DNA from: HGM12998 sp900756495
GTDB lineage: Bacteria; Bacillota; Clostridia; Oscillospirales; Oscillospiraceae
NCBI GenBank assembly: GCA_958477305.1
Contig: CAUEFI010000006.1
Coordinates: 97,550 to 161,549 of the forward strand
Length of the DNA: 64,000 nt
Reading direction: 5' to 3'
This document shows positions 41,539 to 50,687 of this stretch, one piece after another (position 1 is the first letter of the stretch; every line of letters starts with the position of its first letter). The notes below the pieces were generated by a model. The model was not told where the DNA came from and made no database searches. It saw only the letters and a list, made by a program, of their open reading frames with translations. Made by a program: the position numbers and the translations under genes.

Positions 41539-42210
41539 ATGTTTGATGGTGTGTTGTTTGATTTGGACGGCACTCTTTGGGATTCCCGGGAAGGCGTCTC
41601 TCTCTCCTGGAATCAGGTCCTGGCTTCAGATGCTCCCACCCTGGCCGGCCGAGTCACTCCAGAGCGGCTTACCGCCTGCATGGGAATGCTCCTTCCCGAT
41701 ATTGCATGCAGGCTTTTCCCAGAGCTGCCGGCTGGAGAAGCCTGGCGTATCATGGAGCGCTGCTGTCAGGCTGAAAACCGCTATCTGGCCCGGCACGGCG
41801 GCATTTTGTATCCCGGGGTGGCCAAGGGTGTACCCGCGTTGGCGGAACGCTATCCCCTGTTCATCGTCAGCAACTGCCAGGACGGTTATATTGAGAGCTT
41901 TTTTGCCGCCCACGGCCTGGGGTGTTATTTTCGGGATTGGGAGTGTCCCGGCCGCACCGGGAGGCCCAAAGCTGACAACATCAGGGCTGTGGCGGGGAGG
42001 AACGGACTGGAGCGTCCCATCTATATAGGAGATACCCTGGGGGACCGCCAGGCCGCTGCCGCCGCTGAAGTCCCCTTCATTCACGCAGCCTATGGCTTTG
42101 GCACAGTAGAGGGTACTCCCTCCATCCACAGCTTTGAACACCTCCCTTTCCTGCTGGACTTGATGGCGAAACAGCATCCCACTGATTTAAGCCGCCCTAC
42201 AAGGACTTAA
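41539..42210 (+). CDS. HAD-superfamily hydrolase (phosphoglycolate-phosphatase-like)
   Basis: The 223-aa cytoplasmic phosphatase has HAD motif I DGVLFDLDGTLWDS (residues 3-16), an alpha-helical cap, motif II FIVSNCQDGYIESFF, the motif III Lys in GRPKADNIR, and motif IV YIGDTLGDRQAA. It belongs to the Gph/PpaX-like group; the substrate cannot be read. The ATG follows TGGAGG. It is monocistronic, with a terminator close to the stop. Confidence 0.88.
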   Translation: MFDGVLFDLDGTLWDSREGVSLSWNQVLASDAPTLAGRVTPERLTACMGMLLPDIACRLFPELPAGEAWRIMERCCQAENRYLARHGGILYPGVAKGVPALAERYPLFIVSNCQDGYIESFFAAHGLGCYFRDWECPGRTGRPKADNIRAVAGRNGLERPIYIGDTLGDRQAAAAAEVPFIHAAYGFGTVEGTPSIHSFEHLPFLLDLMAKQHPTDLSRPTRT

Positions 42211-42214
42211 TGTG

Positions 42215-42250
42215 GGGGGCCGGCACGGTTTTACACCGTGCCGGCCCCTC
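42215..42250. terminator. Terminator between the HAD gene and the convergent small gene
   Basis: GGGGCCGGCACGG with its complement forms a 13-bp stem with a TTTACA-type loop. It is only weakly followed by T residues (CTCCGGCG). Confidence 0.55.
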
Positions 42251-42277
42251 CGGCGTCAATCACTCCAGACCCGCCTG

Positions 42278-42649
42278 TTAGGGATCCGGTAAAAAACAGC
42301 TCTCGTTTCCATCTATATAATGGGCGTCGGCCCGAACGGCGAGGCGGCGGACACCGTCTCCGCTCACAGCCAGCTCTCCGGGAAGGAGAAAACGCACGGG
42401 TTTCACCACAATGTCCCGGGCCTCTCCGCTGTGATGAGGGGGTACCGTCAGCATCCTCGTCCCTCTTGAAAATTCCCGGCCCTTTTCATCCCGTTCAACA
42501 ACGGCGACCGCCACCGCCGTCCGCCGTTCTGGCAGCACCCCGGTAAGCCGGAGGGAAAACTCCAGTACCTTTCCACCGTCCCCCGGAGAGAGGTCTCCCA
42601 GGTGACAGACAAAAAGATCGCCGCCCCCCAAGGTTAATTCACGCTCCAC
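42278..42649 (-). CDS. Conserved hypothetical protein, beta-rich, 123 aa
   Basis: The frame from ATG 42649 encodes a soluble 123-aa protein of alternating hydrophobic strands (VLEFSLRLTGVLPERRTAVAVAVVERDEKG, seen as LEFSLRLTGVLPERRTAVAV). It ends in a DAHYIDGN...CFLPDP tail. Codon use fits the neighbours and the protein reads like a real conserved clostridial family, but I cannot name one. It follows proA on the same strand beyond a terminator. An in-frame GGAGG-like site precedes the start. Confidence 0.6.
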   Translation of the reverse strand: MERELTLGGGDLFVCHLGDLSPGDGGKVLEFSLRLTGVLPERRTAVAVAVVERDEKGREFSRGTRMLTVPPHHSGEARDIVVKPVRFLLPGELAVSGDGVRRLAVRADAHYIDGNESCFLPDP

Positions 42650-42664
42650 GCTTGAACGCCTCCC

Positions 42665-42704
42665 GCAAAAAATTCATACGGCGGGCCCTTTGGGCCCGCC
42701 GTAT
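42665..42704 (-). terminator. Intrinsic terminator after proA
   Basis: On the minus strand a perfect 13-bp stem ATACGGCGGGCCC with a 3-nt loop is followed by GAATTTTTTGCG. Confidence 0.85.
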
Positions 42705-42764
42705 GTACAGGTCTGCTTCAATCACATTGGGGATTCCTTCGGGAGGGTCCGGCCTATCCTATGC

Positions 42765-44012
42765 TCAACGGGTCTGTCCTGTACCCAGAATGACATATTT
42801 GCAGCTGGTCAGCTCCTCCAGCCCCATCGGCCCTCGGGCGTGCATCTTCTGCGTGGAGATACCAATCTCGGCCCCCAAGCCGAATTCAAAGCCGTCGGTA
42901 AAGCGGGTAGAGGCGTTGACATATACGGCCGCTGCGTCAACCTCGTCCAGAAAGCGGTTGGCGGTAAAATAGTTTTTTGTGACAATGGCCTCGGAGTGGC
43001 CCGTACCGTGGGTGTTGATAAACTCAATTGCCTCATCCGCCCCGGATACGACTTTGACGGCGAGAATATAGTCGCCAAATTCTGTGTTCCAGTCATCGGC
43101 GGAGGCTGGCCTGACAAAATCGCCCAAGATATCACGGGTCATAGGACACCCCCGGATTTCCACCTGCTTGGTCTTGAGCCATTGCCAAGCCATAGGCAGG
43201 AAATCCTTGGCCACCGCCCGGTCCACCAGCAGGCACTCGGCAGCGTTGCACACAGAGGGCCTGGAGCATTTGGCATTATAAATAATGCGGGCAGCCATAT
43301 CCAGATCGGCATCTCCGTCCACATAGATATGACAGACCCCAACGCCGGTCTGGATAACCGGAACGCGGGCATGCTCCACGACCGAACGAATGAGTCCGGC
43401 CCCTCCGCGGGGGATCAGCACATCCAGATAGCCCGTGAGGTTCATAAGTTCGTTGGCGCTCTGCCGACTGGTATCCTCCACCAGTCCAACACAGTCCCGG
43501 GGCAGGCCTTCCGACTCCAGGGCGTCCCGCATAATGGATATAAATGCCTTGTTGGAATGGAAAGCCTCTTTGCCTCCGCGCAGAATAACGGCATTGCCCG
43601 ACTTGAGGCAGAGGACGGCGGCGTCTACCGTCACGTTTGGCCGGGCCTCATAAATGATGCCGATGACCCCCAGAGGTACCCTCCTTCTTCCGATGGTCAG
43701 GCCGTTGGGCCGCGTCTCCATCCTGGTCACTGTACCGATGGGGTCGGGCAGAGCCTTTACCTGACGCACTCCCTCTACGATACCGGCAATCCGTCCCTCA
43801 TCCAGCGCCAGTCTGTCCTGAAGGGCCGGACGCATGCCGGCCGCCCTCGCGGCCTCCATATCCTGGGCGTTGGCCTCCAGGATATCGGCCCGGCGCTCCT
43901 CCAGCGCAGCGGCAATGGCCTCCAGCGCCTTGTTCTTGCGGGCGGTCCCCGCCACCGCTAGGATGCGTGAGGCGTTTTTAGCCGCTAAGCCCTGAGTCTC
44001 CAGAATTGTCAT
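42765..44012 (-). CDS. proA: Gamma-glutamyl phosphate reductase
   Basis: ProA reduces glutamyl 5-phosphate to glutamate 5-semialdehyde for proline synthesis. The 415-aa aldehyde-dehydrogenase-type enzyme shows the catalytic Cys in RPSVCNAAECLLVD (about residue 253). It also has PLGVIGIIYEARPNVTVDAA and the C-terminal RGPMGLEELTSCKYVILG. ATG 44012 sits eight bases after AAGGAGG and is preferred over an upstream codon at 44033 that overlaps proB. It is the second gene of proB-proA (13-bp gap). Confidence 0.95.
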   Translation of the reverse strand: MTILETQGLAAKNASRILAVAGTARKNKALEAIAAALEERRADILEANAQDMEAARAAGMRPALQDRLALDEGRIAGIVEGVRQVKALPDPIGTVTRMETRPNGLTIGRRRVPLGVIGIIYEARPNVTVDAAVLCLKSGNAVILRGGKEAFHSNKAFISIMRDALESEGLPRDCVGLVEDTSRQSANELMNLTGYLDVLIPRGGAGLIRSVVEHARVPVIQTGVGVCHIYVDGDADLDMAARIIYNAKCSRPSVCNAAECLLVDRAVAKDFLPMAWQWLKTKQVEIRGCPMTRDILGDFVRPASADDWNTEFGDYILAVKVVSGADEAIEFINTHGTGHSEAIVTKNYFTANRFLDEVDAAAVYVNASTRFTDGFEFGLGAEIGISTQKMHARGPMGLEELTSCKYVILGTGQTR

Positions 44013-44025
44013 GGAATATTCCTCC

Positions 44026-44832
44026 TTATGCACCCGCTACGAAACGGGTGCCTACATCTTTTCCTTCCACGATATCGTACAGCGCCTCCATATTGGCTCC
44101 GTTGGTGATCACCATATCCACACCGGCGGCCAGCGCCGTCTCAGCGGCGGTGAGCTTTGTCACCATACCGCCCGTTCCCCGCCAAGTACCGGTTCCCCCC
44201 GCCATGGCCTTCAGCTCAGGGGTAACAGCAGTCACGCGGTGGATTAGCCTGGCCTCCGGATTCTGCCGCGGATCACTGTCATACAGCCCATTGATGTCAG
44301 ACAAAAGCACCAGCAGATCGGCCCGCACCAGTCGTGCTACAACGGCAGACAAGGTGTCGTTGTCACCTAAGACCTTACACTTGCCTGTTTCGATCTCAGC
44401 AGACGATACCGAGTCGTTTTCGTTTACCACAGGAATAATCCCCAGCTCCAGCAGGGATTCAAACGTATTATGTAGATGCTCCGCCCGCACGGGGGCATCC
44501 ACGTCCTCGCCGGTCAGCAGGATCTGGGCCACAACCCGATTGTACTCCTGAAAAAACTTGTCGTACAGGTGCATCATCATACACTGTCCCACAGCGGCGG
44601 CGGCCTGCTTCATCCGCAGTTCGGTCGGGCGCTCCTTCAGCCCCATCTTTGCAGTGCCGATGGCAATGGCGCCGGAGGAGACCAAAATGATCTCATGCCC
44701 CATACCCTCGAGATCGGACAATGTGCGGGCCAGGCAGTCCATATTGTGCAGGTTCAGCCGTCCTGTTTCATGGGTCAGGGTGGAGGTACCCACTTTAATC
44801 ACAATGCGCTGAGTTTGCATCTCTTTCATCAC
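44026..44832 (-). CDS. proB: Glutamate 5-kinase, short form without PUA domain
   Basis: ProB phosphorylates glutamate, the first step of proline synthesis, and is the usual site of feedback inhibition. The 268-aa protein contains only the amino-acid-kinase domain (IVIKVGTSTLTHETG, ILVSSGAIAIGTAKMG, NENDSVS, GTGGMVTKLTAA). It lacks the C-terminal PUA domain of the E. coli enzyme. The start is ambiguous between GTG 44832 and ATG 44829; GGAG lies 8-11 bases upstream. It precedes proA in an operon. A TGATATGAT extended -10 lies upstream. Confidence 0.94.
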   Translation of the reverse strand: MMKEMQTQRIVIKVGTSTLTHETGRLNLHNMDCLARTLSDLEGMGHEIILVSSGAIAIGTAKMGLKERPTELRMKQAAAAVGQCMMMHLYDKFFQEYNRVVAQILLTGEDVDAPVRAEHLHNTFESLLELGIIPVVNENDSVSSAEIETGKCKVLGDNDTLSAVVARLVRADLLVLLSDINGLYDSDPRQNPEARLIHRVTAVTPELKAMAGGTGTWRGTGGMVTKLTAAETALAAGVDMVITNGANMEALYDIVEGKDVGTRFVAGA

Positions 44833-44999
44833 GTTTCACGCTCCAAAGTCCGGGTCTGCCGCCCGGCATACATTGGTATCATATCACAGTTTTTCCTTTC
44901 AAGGAAGAGCGAATCCATGGAAATTTACTGAATTGGCGCGTTTGCAACGTTTCTGAGGGACAAAGCGGAATATTTGTGTACTTTTCGACGGGTTTACGG

Positions 45000-45028
45000 T
45001 TGAAATTTATGCAGTTTTGGAGTACAAT
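45000..45028 (+). promoter_or_regulatory. Promoter of the trmL-glycolysis operon
   Basis: TTGAAA (45000-45005) and TACAAT (45023-45028) are 17 bp apart. The transcript would begin about 35 nt before trmL. Confidence 0.65.
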
Positions 45029-45070
45029 AGCCTGCGCTGAATCTTGAATAAGGGGCAGAAACGGGAGAAC

Positions 45071-45562
45071 ATGATTAACTTAGTTCTATTTGAACCGGAA
45101 ATTCCACAGAATACGGGGAATATAGCCCGCACCTGCGCCGTGACCGGCTGCCGGCTCCATCTTATCAAGCCGCTCGGTTTCGATATCAGCGACCGGGCAG
45201 TCAAGCGGGCCGGTCTCGACTATTGGCACCTGGTTGATCTGCGGGTCTATGAAAATCTGGAGGATTTTTTCTCCAAGACCGGCGCGGAGGATATTTGGCT
45301 CGCCACAACCAAGGCCCCCAGGCCCTATACGGAAGCTGTCTTTCGAGATGGATGCTATCTGATTTTCGGCAAGGAGACAGCGGGGTTGCCGGAGAGGTTT
45401 CGGGAACAATATCGAAACCGCTGTATTCGAATCCCCATCCGCGAGAATGCCCGGTGTCTGAATCTCTCGAATTCCGCGGCCATATTAGCGTATGAAGCTC
45501 TGCGACAACTGAACTTTCCCGGCTTAGCCGGGGAAGGCGAGATGAAAGGAGTCTCCGTATGA
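45071..45562 (+). CDS. trmL: tRNA (cytidine/uridine-34-2'-O-)-methyltransferase TrmL
   Basis: This SPOUT-class enzyme methylates the ribose at the wobble position of leucine tRNAs. The 163-aa protein has NLVLFEPEIPQNTGNIARTC, the cofactor knot GKETAGLPE, and the C-terminal IPIRENARCLNLSNSAAILA. The start is ATG 45071 (MINLVLFEPE); a TTG start 27 bases upstream is possible but not needed. Its stop overlaps the pgk start (ATGA), so it is translationally coupled to the glycolytic genes. Confidence 0.92.
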   Translation: MINLVLFEPEIPQNTGNIARTCAVTGCRLHLIKPLGFDISDRAVKRAGLDYWHLVDLRVYENLEDFFSKTGAEDIWLATTKAPRPYTEAVFRDGCYLIFGKETAGLPERFREQYRNRCIRIPIRENARCLNLSNSAAILAYEALRQLNFPGLAGEGEMKGVSV

Positions 45563-46752
45563 ACTACAATAAAAAAACTGTAAAGGACATTGATGTCAGC
45601 GGCAAAAAGGTCCTGCTCCGTTGCGACTTTAATGTGCCCCAGGACAAAGCCACCGGCGCTATCACCGATGATAAGCGTATCGTGGCCGCCCTGCCCACCA
45701 TTCAGTACCTGTTGGATCAGAACGCTGCGGTTATCGCCTGCTCCCACCTGGGCAAACCGAAAGAGGGGCCGGATCCCAAGTTGAGCTTGGCTCCTGTGGC
45801 GAAGCGCCTCTCCGAGCTGCTGGGCAAACCGGTGATCATGGCCGCCGATGTAGTGGGGCCGGATGCCCAGGCCAAAGCCGCCGCCCTGAAGCCCGGCGAG
45901 ATTATGCTGCTGGAGAATACCCGTTTCGAGAAGGGCGAGACAAAAAACGACCCGGCTCTTGCCAAGGCCATGGCCTCCATGGCGGACATCTATGTGTCCG
46001 ATGCATTTGGCGCCGTTCATCGTGCGCACGCATCTACAGCCGGAGTAGCGGACTATTTACCTGCCGTATCCGGCTTTCTTATTCAGAAGGAGCTGGAGAT
46101 CATCGGCGGTGCCCTGAAAACTCCCAAGCGTCCCCTGGTGGCCATTCTGGGCGGGAGCAAGGTTTCTTCCAAAATTGGCGTGATCAACAACCTGCTGGAG
46201 ATTGCCGACACCATCATCATTGGCGGCGGTATGGCCTATACCTTCTCAGCCGCAGAGGGTGGTAAGGTGGGTGACTCCCTTCTGGAAGCCGATTGGGAGG
46301 ATTACGCCCGCGAAATGATTCGGAAAGCCGCAGACAGGGGTGTCAGGCTGCTGCTGCCGGTTGATACCGTCATTGCTGACGCTTTTGCTCCCGATGCCGC
46401 GCACAAGGTGGTTAAAATTGGTGAAATCCCTGATGGCTGGCAGGGCTTGGACATCGGCCCGGAGACCGTAACGCTCTACTGCAGTGCGGTAAAGGATGCG
46501 GGCACAGTCATCTGGAACGGCCCCATGGGTGTCTTTGAATTTCCCGCCTTCGCCAAGGGAACGGAAGCTGTGGCCGAGGCCTTGTCGCAGACCCATGCCA
46601 TAACCATCATCGGCGGCGGGGACAGCGCGGCGGCCGTACAGCAGCTGGGCTACGCCGACAAGATGACCCACATCTCTACCGGCGGCGGCGCTTCCCTGGA
46701 ATTCATGGAAGGCAAGGAGCTGCCCGGTGTGGCCTGCCTTCTTGATAAGTAA
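45559..46752 (+). CDS. pgk: Phosphoglycerate kinase
   Basis: Pgk makes ATP from 1,3-bisphosphoglycerate in glycolysis. The 397-aa monomeric enzyme contains VLLRCDFNVPQDKATG, the basic patch residues in HRAHASTAG, LGGSKVSSKIGVINNLL, and GGGDSAAAVQQLG near the nucleotide site. The start ATG overlaps the trmL stop by four bases. It is followed by tpiA, gpmI and eno. The usual partner gapA is not in this window's operon. Confidence 0.97.
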   Translation: MNYNKKTVKDIDVSGKKVLLRCDFNVPQDKATGAITDDKRIVAALPTIQYLLDQNAAVIACSHLGKPKEGPDPKLSLAPVAKRLSELLGKPVIMAADVVGPDAQAKAAALKPGEIMLLENTRFEKGETKNDPALAKAMASMADIYVSDAFGAVHRAHASTAGVADYLPAVSGFLIQKELEIIGGALKTPKRPLVAILGGSKVSSKIGVINNLLEIADTIIIGGGMAYTFSAAEGGKVGDSLLEADWEDYAREMIRKAADRGVRLLLPVDTVIADAFAPDAAHKVVKIGEIPDGWQGLDIGPETVTLYCSAVKDAGTVIWNGPMGVFEFPAFAKGTEAVAEALSQTHAITIIGGGDSAAAVQQLGYADKMTHISTGGGASLEFMEGKELPGVACLLDK

Positions 46753-46826
46753 ATATGGTGCCATAGATTTTATGGCCCGCTTTGCAAAAGATAGAGATAG
46801 AGTTAGATGAGAAAGGACTGGTTTTT

Positions 46827-47603
46827 ATGAACCGCCGTTACAGAAAGACCATCATCGCTGGAAACTGGAAAATGAATAAGACCCTCTCTGAGACCAAGGC
46901 CTTCGCCGAATCTCTCAAGCCTCTGTTGGGCCGTCCCAAGTGGTGTGAGGTGGTTCTGTGTGTCCCCTATGTGAACATCCCTGCGGCCGTACGGCTCTTT
47001 AAGGACTGCAAGGTATCCATCGGGGCGGAGAATTGCCATTATGAATCCCATGGGGCCTATACCGGTGAAGTCTCTCCCGAGATGCTCAAGGAGGCCGGAG
47101 TCAAGTATGTGATTATCGGCCACTCTGAGCGGCGGGCCTACTATAACGAGACCGACTTTACTGTGAACAAAAAGGTAAAGGCGGCTCTGGAGGCCGGACT
47201 CTACCCCATTGTCTGCGTCGGAGAGAGTCTGGAACAGCGGGAGATGGATCTGACCCGCGATCTGATCACATACCAGGTCAAAGCCGCTCTCAGCGGTCTG
47301 GACGCATCCCAGGTACGCCATGTCGTGGTCGCCTATGAGCCTCTGTGGGCCATCGGCACGGGCAAAACCGCCACTGCCGAGCAGGCAGGCGAGGTCTGTG
47401 AGCACATCCGCGCCGTCATCCGCAAGCTGTACGGCGCCCGGGTAGCCCGTTCTGTCACCATCCAGTATGGCGGCTCCATGAACGCCAAGAATGCCTTCGA
47501 GCTTCTGGCTCAGCCCGATGTGGACGGCGGCCTCATCGGCGGCGCCAGTCTGAAGGCTCCCGACTTTGTAGAAATTGTAAATGCAGCCAATCAGGACAGC
47601 TGA
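46827..47603 (+). CDS. tpiA: Triosephosphate isomerase
   Basis: This enzyme interconverts dihydroxyacetone phosphate and glyceraldehyde 3-phosphate. The 258-aa TIM barrel has AGNWKMNKT (with Asn and Lys at the active site), catalytic His in IIGHSERRAYY, the catalytic Glu in VVAYEPLWAIGTGKTAT with loop 6, and QYGGSMNAKNA. ATG 46827 follows GAAAGGA; the open frame from 46782 has no added homology. Confidence 0.97.
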   Translation: MNRRYRKTIIAGNWKMNKTLSETKAFAESLKPLLGRPKWCEVVLCVPYVNIPAAVRLFKDCKVSIGAENCHYESHGAYTGEVSPEMLKEAGVKYVIIGHSERRAYYNETDFTVNKKVKAALEAGLYPIVCVGESLEQREMDLTRDLITYQVKAALSGLDASQVRHVVVAYEPLWAIGTGKTATAEQAGEVCEHIRAVIRKLYGARVARSVTIQYGGSMNAKNAFELLAQPDVDGGLIGGASLKAPDFVEIVNAANQDS

Positions 47604-47654
47604 ACCTCCCAGGAAAAGCCCTTTTGCTTACCATTTAGAATTCGAGGTTTTTCG

Positions 47655-49169
47655 ATGAAAACACCAACTACCCTGATCATCATGGACGGCTTCGGCCTGC
47701 GGGACGACCCCACCGGCAATGCCGTGGCCAACGCCCATACTCCAAATCTGGACAAAATCTTTTCCTCCAATCCCGGCTGCCGGCTGTCTGCCTCGGGCTT
47801 GGATGTCGGTCTGCCCGAGGGACAGATGGGCAACTCTGAGGTGGGCCACACCAACATCGGCGCCGGGCGGGTGGTCTTTCAGGATTTGCCCCGGATCAGC
47901 CGCGCCATTGAGGACGGCTCCTTTTTTAAAAACGAAGCCTATCTGGAGGCCATGGGGGACTGCCGGGAGCACGGTTCGGCCCTCCACCTGATGGGCCTGC
48001 TGTCCGACGGCGGTGTCCACAGTCATATTACCCATCTGTATGCGCTTTTAAGGATGGCCAAGGAGCAGGGTATCACAAAGGTATATATCCATTGCTTCTT
48101 GGACGGCCGGGACGTCCCTCCCACCTCGGGCAAGGGCTTTGTGGAAGACCTTCAGGCCAAATGTGCAGAGATCGGTGTCGGTCAGATTGCAACGGTCATG
48201 GGACGATACTACGCCATGGACCGGGATAAGCGCTGGGATCGGGTTCAGCGTGCCTATGATGCTATGACCGCTGGAAAAGGGACGTTCCATCCCGATCCGG
48301 TGGATGCCGTGCAGCGATCCTACGATGCCGGAGTTACCGACGAATTTGTGGAGCCGGTGGTATGCCTCAAGGGTGCCGGGGTGGACGATGGGGACGCCGT
48401 TATCTTCTTTAACTTCCGCCCTGACCGGGCCCGCGAGATCACCCGATGCTTTGTGGATCCGGATTTCGAGTGTGTGGACCGGCCCAATGGGATGGCCGGG
48501 GTCACCTTTGTGTGTACCACGGAATATGACGCCACTATGCCCGATGTGCTGCTGGCCTTCCCCCACCACAAACTGGCCAACATTTTTGGTGAATATATTT
48601 CTCAGTTGGGACTGACACAGCTCCGTATCGCTGAGACAGAAAAGTATGCCCATGTCACCTTCTTCTTCAACGGTGGAGAGGAGCGGGTTTTCCCCGGTGA
48701 AGACCGCTGCCTTATCCCCTCTCCCAAAGTCGCCACCTATGATCTCAAGCCCGAGATGAGCGCCTTTGAGGTAGCTGCTGAGGCTGTAAAGCGAATCGAG
48801 AGTGGAGCCTATGATGTCATTATCTTAAACTTTGCCAATTGCGATATGGTTGGCCACACAGGTGTCTATGAGGCCGCCGTCAAGGCGGTAGAGACGGTGG
48901 ATGCCTGTGTCGGACAGGTTGTGGCGGCAACCTCCAATATGGGAGGGGTCTCGCTCATTACCGCCGATCACGGCAATGCTGAGCAGATGACCGAACCAGA
49001 CGGTTCCCCTTTTACCGCCCACACTACCAATCTGGTCCCCTTCTATATCGTTGGAGCCGATGCCGCCCTGCGCGACGGCCGCTTGGCCGATATCGCTCCA
49101 ACCATGCTGGACATCATGGGGCTGGAGAAGCCCAAAGAGATGGACGGTGAAACCCTGATTCTCAACTGA
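47655..49169 (+). CDS. gpmI: Cofactor-independent phosphoglycerate mutase
   Basis: GpmI converts 3-phosphoglycerate to 2-phosphoglycerate and needs Mn2+. The 504-aa alkaline-phosphatase-fold enzyme has TLIIMDGFGLRDDP with the metal Asp, the phosphoserine region in GQMGNSEVGHTNIGAGRVV, HCFLDGRDVPPTSG, NFRPDRAREITR and the C-terminal metal site NCDMVGHTG ... TADHGNAEQM. The ATG follows GAGG with seven-base spacing. It lies between tpiA and eno in the operon. Confidence 0.97.
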   Translation: MKTPTTLIIMDGFGLRDDPTGNAVANAHTPNLDKIFSSNPGCRLSASGLDVGLPEGQMGNSEVGHTNIGAGRVVFQDLPRISRAIEDGSFFKNEAYLEAMGDCREHGSALHLMGLLSDGGVHSHITHLYALLRMAKEQGITKVYIHCFLDGRDVPPTSGKGFVEDLQAKCAEIGVGQIATVMGRYYAMDRDKRWDRVQRAYDAMTAGKGTFHPDPVDAVQRSYDAGVTDEFVEPVVCLKGAGVDDGDAVIFFNFRPDRAREITRCFVDPDFECVDRPNGMAGVTFVCTTEYDATMPDVLLAFPHHKLANIFGEYISQLGLTQLRIAETEKYAHVTFFFNGGEERVFPGEDRCLIPSPKVATYDLKPEMSAFEVAAEAVKRIESGAYDVIILNFANCDMVGHTGVYEAAVKAVETVDACVGQVVAATSNMGGVSLITADHGNAEQMTEPDGSPFTAHTTNLVPFYIVGADAALRDGRLADIAPTMLDIMGLEKPKEMDGETLILN

Positions 49170-49266
49170 TGTGGACCCTGGCGCGGGAAATCGCCCCCGC
49201 CCTACGACAGGCACAGCGGCTGTTCTGATCCGACTGCTGCGTGCCAAAATGAAAGGAGAACTCCTG

Positions 49267-50571
49267 ATGAAGCAGATCATTGAAATTGTGGATGTACTTG
49301 GCCGTGAGATTCTGGATTCCCGCGGAAATCCTACCGTAGAGGTCGAGGTCTATCTGGAAGATGGCGTAGTAGGCCGCGCCGCGGTCCCCTCCGGCGCCTC
49401 TACCGGTATCTATGAGGCCTGTGAGCTGCGGGACGGCGACAAGAGCCGCTACCTGGGCAAGGGTGTGGAGAAGGCTGTCTCCAACGTCAATACAGAGATT
49501 GCCGAGGCCCTGGTGGGCATGAATGTGCTGGATCAAACCGCAATTGACAAAATGCTCATTGATTTGGACGGCACACCCAACAAGGCCCGGCTGGGCGCCA
49601 ATGCCATTCTCGGCGCTTCTCTGGCCTGTGCCAAAGCGGCTGCTGAGACCTTGGGTACCTCCCTGTACAACTATATCGGCGGCGTTAATGCAAAGACGCT
49701 CCCCGTTCCTATGATGAATATTCTCAACGGCGGCGCCCATGCCACCAACAACGTAGAGATTCAGGAATTTATGATTATGCCCGTAGGGGCCTGCTGCTTT
49801 AAGAAGGGCCTGCAGATGTGTGCAGAGGTCTTTCACACTCTGAAAACCGTCCTCAAGGAGAACGGGACCCCTGCTGCCGGTGTGGGCGACGAGGGCGGCT
49901 ATGCCCCCAACCTGAAGAAGGACGAGGATGCGCTGAAGGTCATTGTGGCCGCCATAGAAAAAGCCGGCTTTAAGCCCGGTGAGGACTTTATGATCGCTAT
50001 CGATGCCGCTTCCTCCGAATGGTGGAACGAGGAAGAGAAGTGCTATATTCAGCCCAAATCCGGCAAAAAGCTTACCCAGCAGCAGCTGGTAAATATGTGG
50101 AAGAAGTTCGTCGATACCTACCCCATTATCTCGCTGGAGGACGGCATGGCCGAGACTGATTGGGAGGGCTGGGCCATGCTGACCAAGGCGATCGGCGACA
50201 AGGTTCAGCTGGTGGGCGACGACCTCTTTGTCACCAACGTGGAGCGCCTGTCCACTGGAATTGAGAAGAAGGTAGGAAACTCCATCCTCATTAAGGTCAA
50301 CCAGATCGGTACCCTTACCGAGACCCTGGACGCCATCCAGATGGCTAACCGGGCGGGTTACACAGCCATTGTCTCTCACCGCTCTGGTGAGACGGAGGAT
50401 GTGACCATCGCTGATATTGCTGTGGCTGTAAATGCCGGGCAGATTAAAACCGGCGCCCCCAGCCGTACTGACCGGGTGGCAAAATACAACCAGCTCCTGC
50501 GTATCGAAGAGGAACTGGGCGATGTAGCCGTTTATCCTGGAAAGAGCGCTTTTTTCAATCTTAATCAGTAA
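49267..50571 (+). CDS. eno: Enolase
   Basis: Enolase dehydrates 2-phosphoglycerate to phosphoenolpyruvate. The 434-aa protein has REILDSRGNPTVEVEV, the mobile loop SGASTGIYEA, metal ligands in SLEDGMAETDWEG and VGDDLFVTN, and the signature ILIKVNQIGTLTETLDA with SHRSGETEDVTIADIAVA. ATG 49267 follows AAAGGAG; the long in-frame N-terminal extension is spurious. It is the last gene of the trmL-pgk-tpiA-gpmI-eno unit. Confidence 0.97.
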   Translation: MKQIIEIVDVLGREILDSRGNPTVEVEVYLEDGVVGRAAVPSGASTGIYEACELRDGDKSRYLGKGVEKAVSNVNTEIAEALVGMNVLDQTAIDKMLIDLDGTPNKARLGANAILGASLACAKAAAETLGTSLYNYIGGVNAKTLPVPMMNILNGGAHATNNVEIQEFMIMPVGACCFKKGLQMCAEVFHTLKTVLKENGTPAAGVGDEGGYAPNLKKDEDALKVIVAAIEKAGFKPGEDFMIAIDAASSEWWNEEEKCYIQPKSGKKLTQQQLVNMWKKFVDTYPIISLEDGMAETDWEGWAMLTKAIGDKVQLVGDDLFVTNVERLSTGIEKKVGNSILIKVNQIGTLTETLDAIQMANRAGYTAIVSHRSGETEDVTIADIAVAVNAGQIKTGAPSRTDRVAKYNQLLRIEEELGDVAVYPGKSAFFNLNQ

Positions 50572-50575
50572 GCCG

Positions 50576-50625
50576 CAGATGCAGAAGTGGCCCTGTCCGT
50601 TTAGACAGGGCCACTTCTGCATCTG
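50576..50625. terminator. Long hairpin after eno
   Basis: A 22-bp perfect stem CAGATGCAGAAGTGGCCCTG(TC) with a 6-nt loop lies directly after the eno stop. It has no U-tract on either side. It may end or protect the abundant glycolytic mRNA. Confidence 0.6.
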
Positions 50626-50687
50626 GCTATGTTCAGGAACTGGCGGAGCTGCAGCGGGAACCGCTCTTAACGAAAGTGTATGCAGTA

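Noticed and set aside
42690..43961. 423-codon plus-strand frame opposite proA
   Set aside because: It is antisense to proA, whose catalytic Cys motif is intact; the frame reflects codon bias only.
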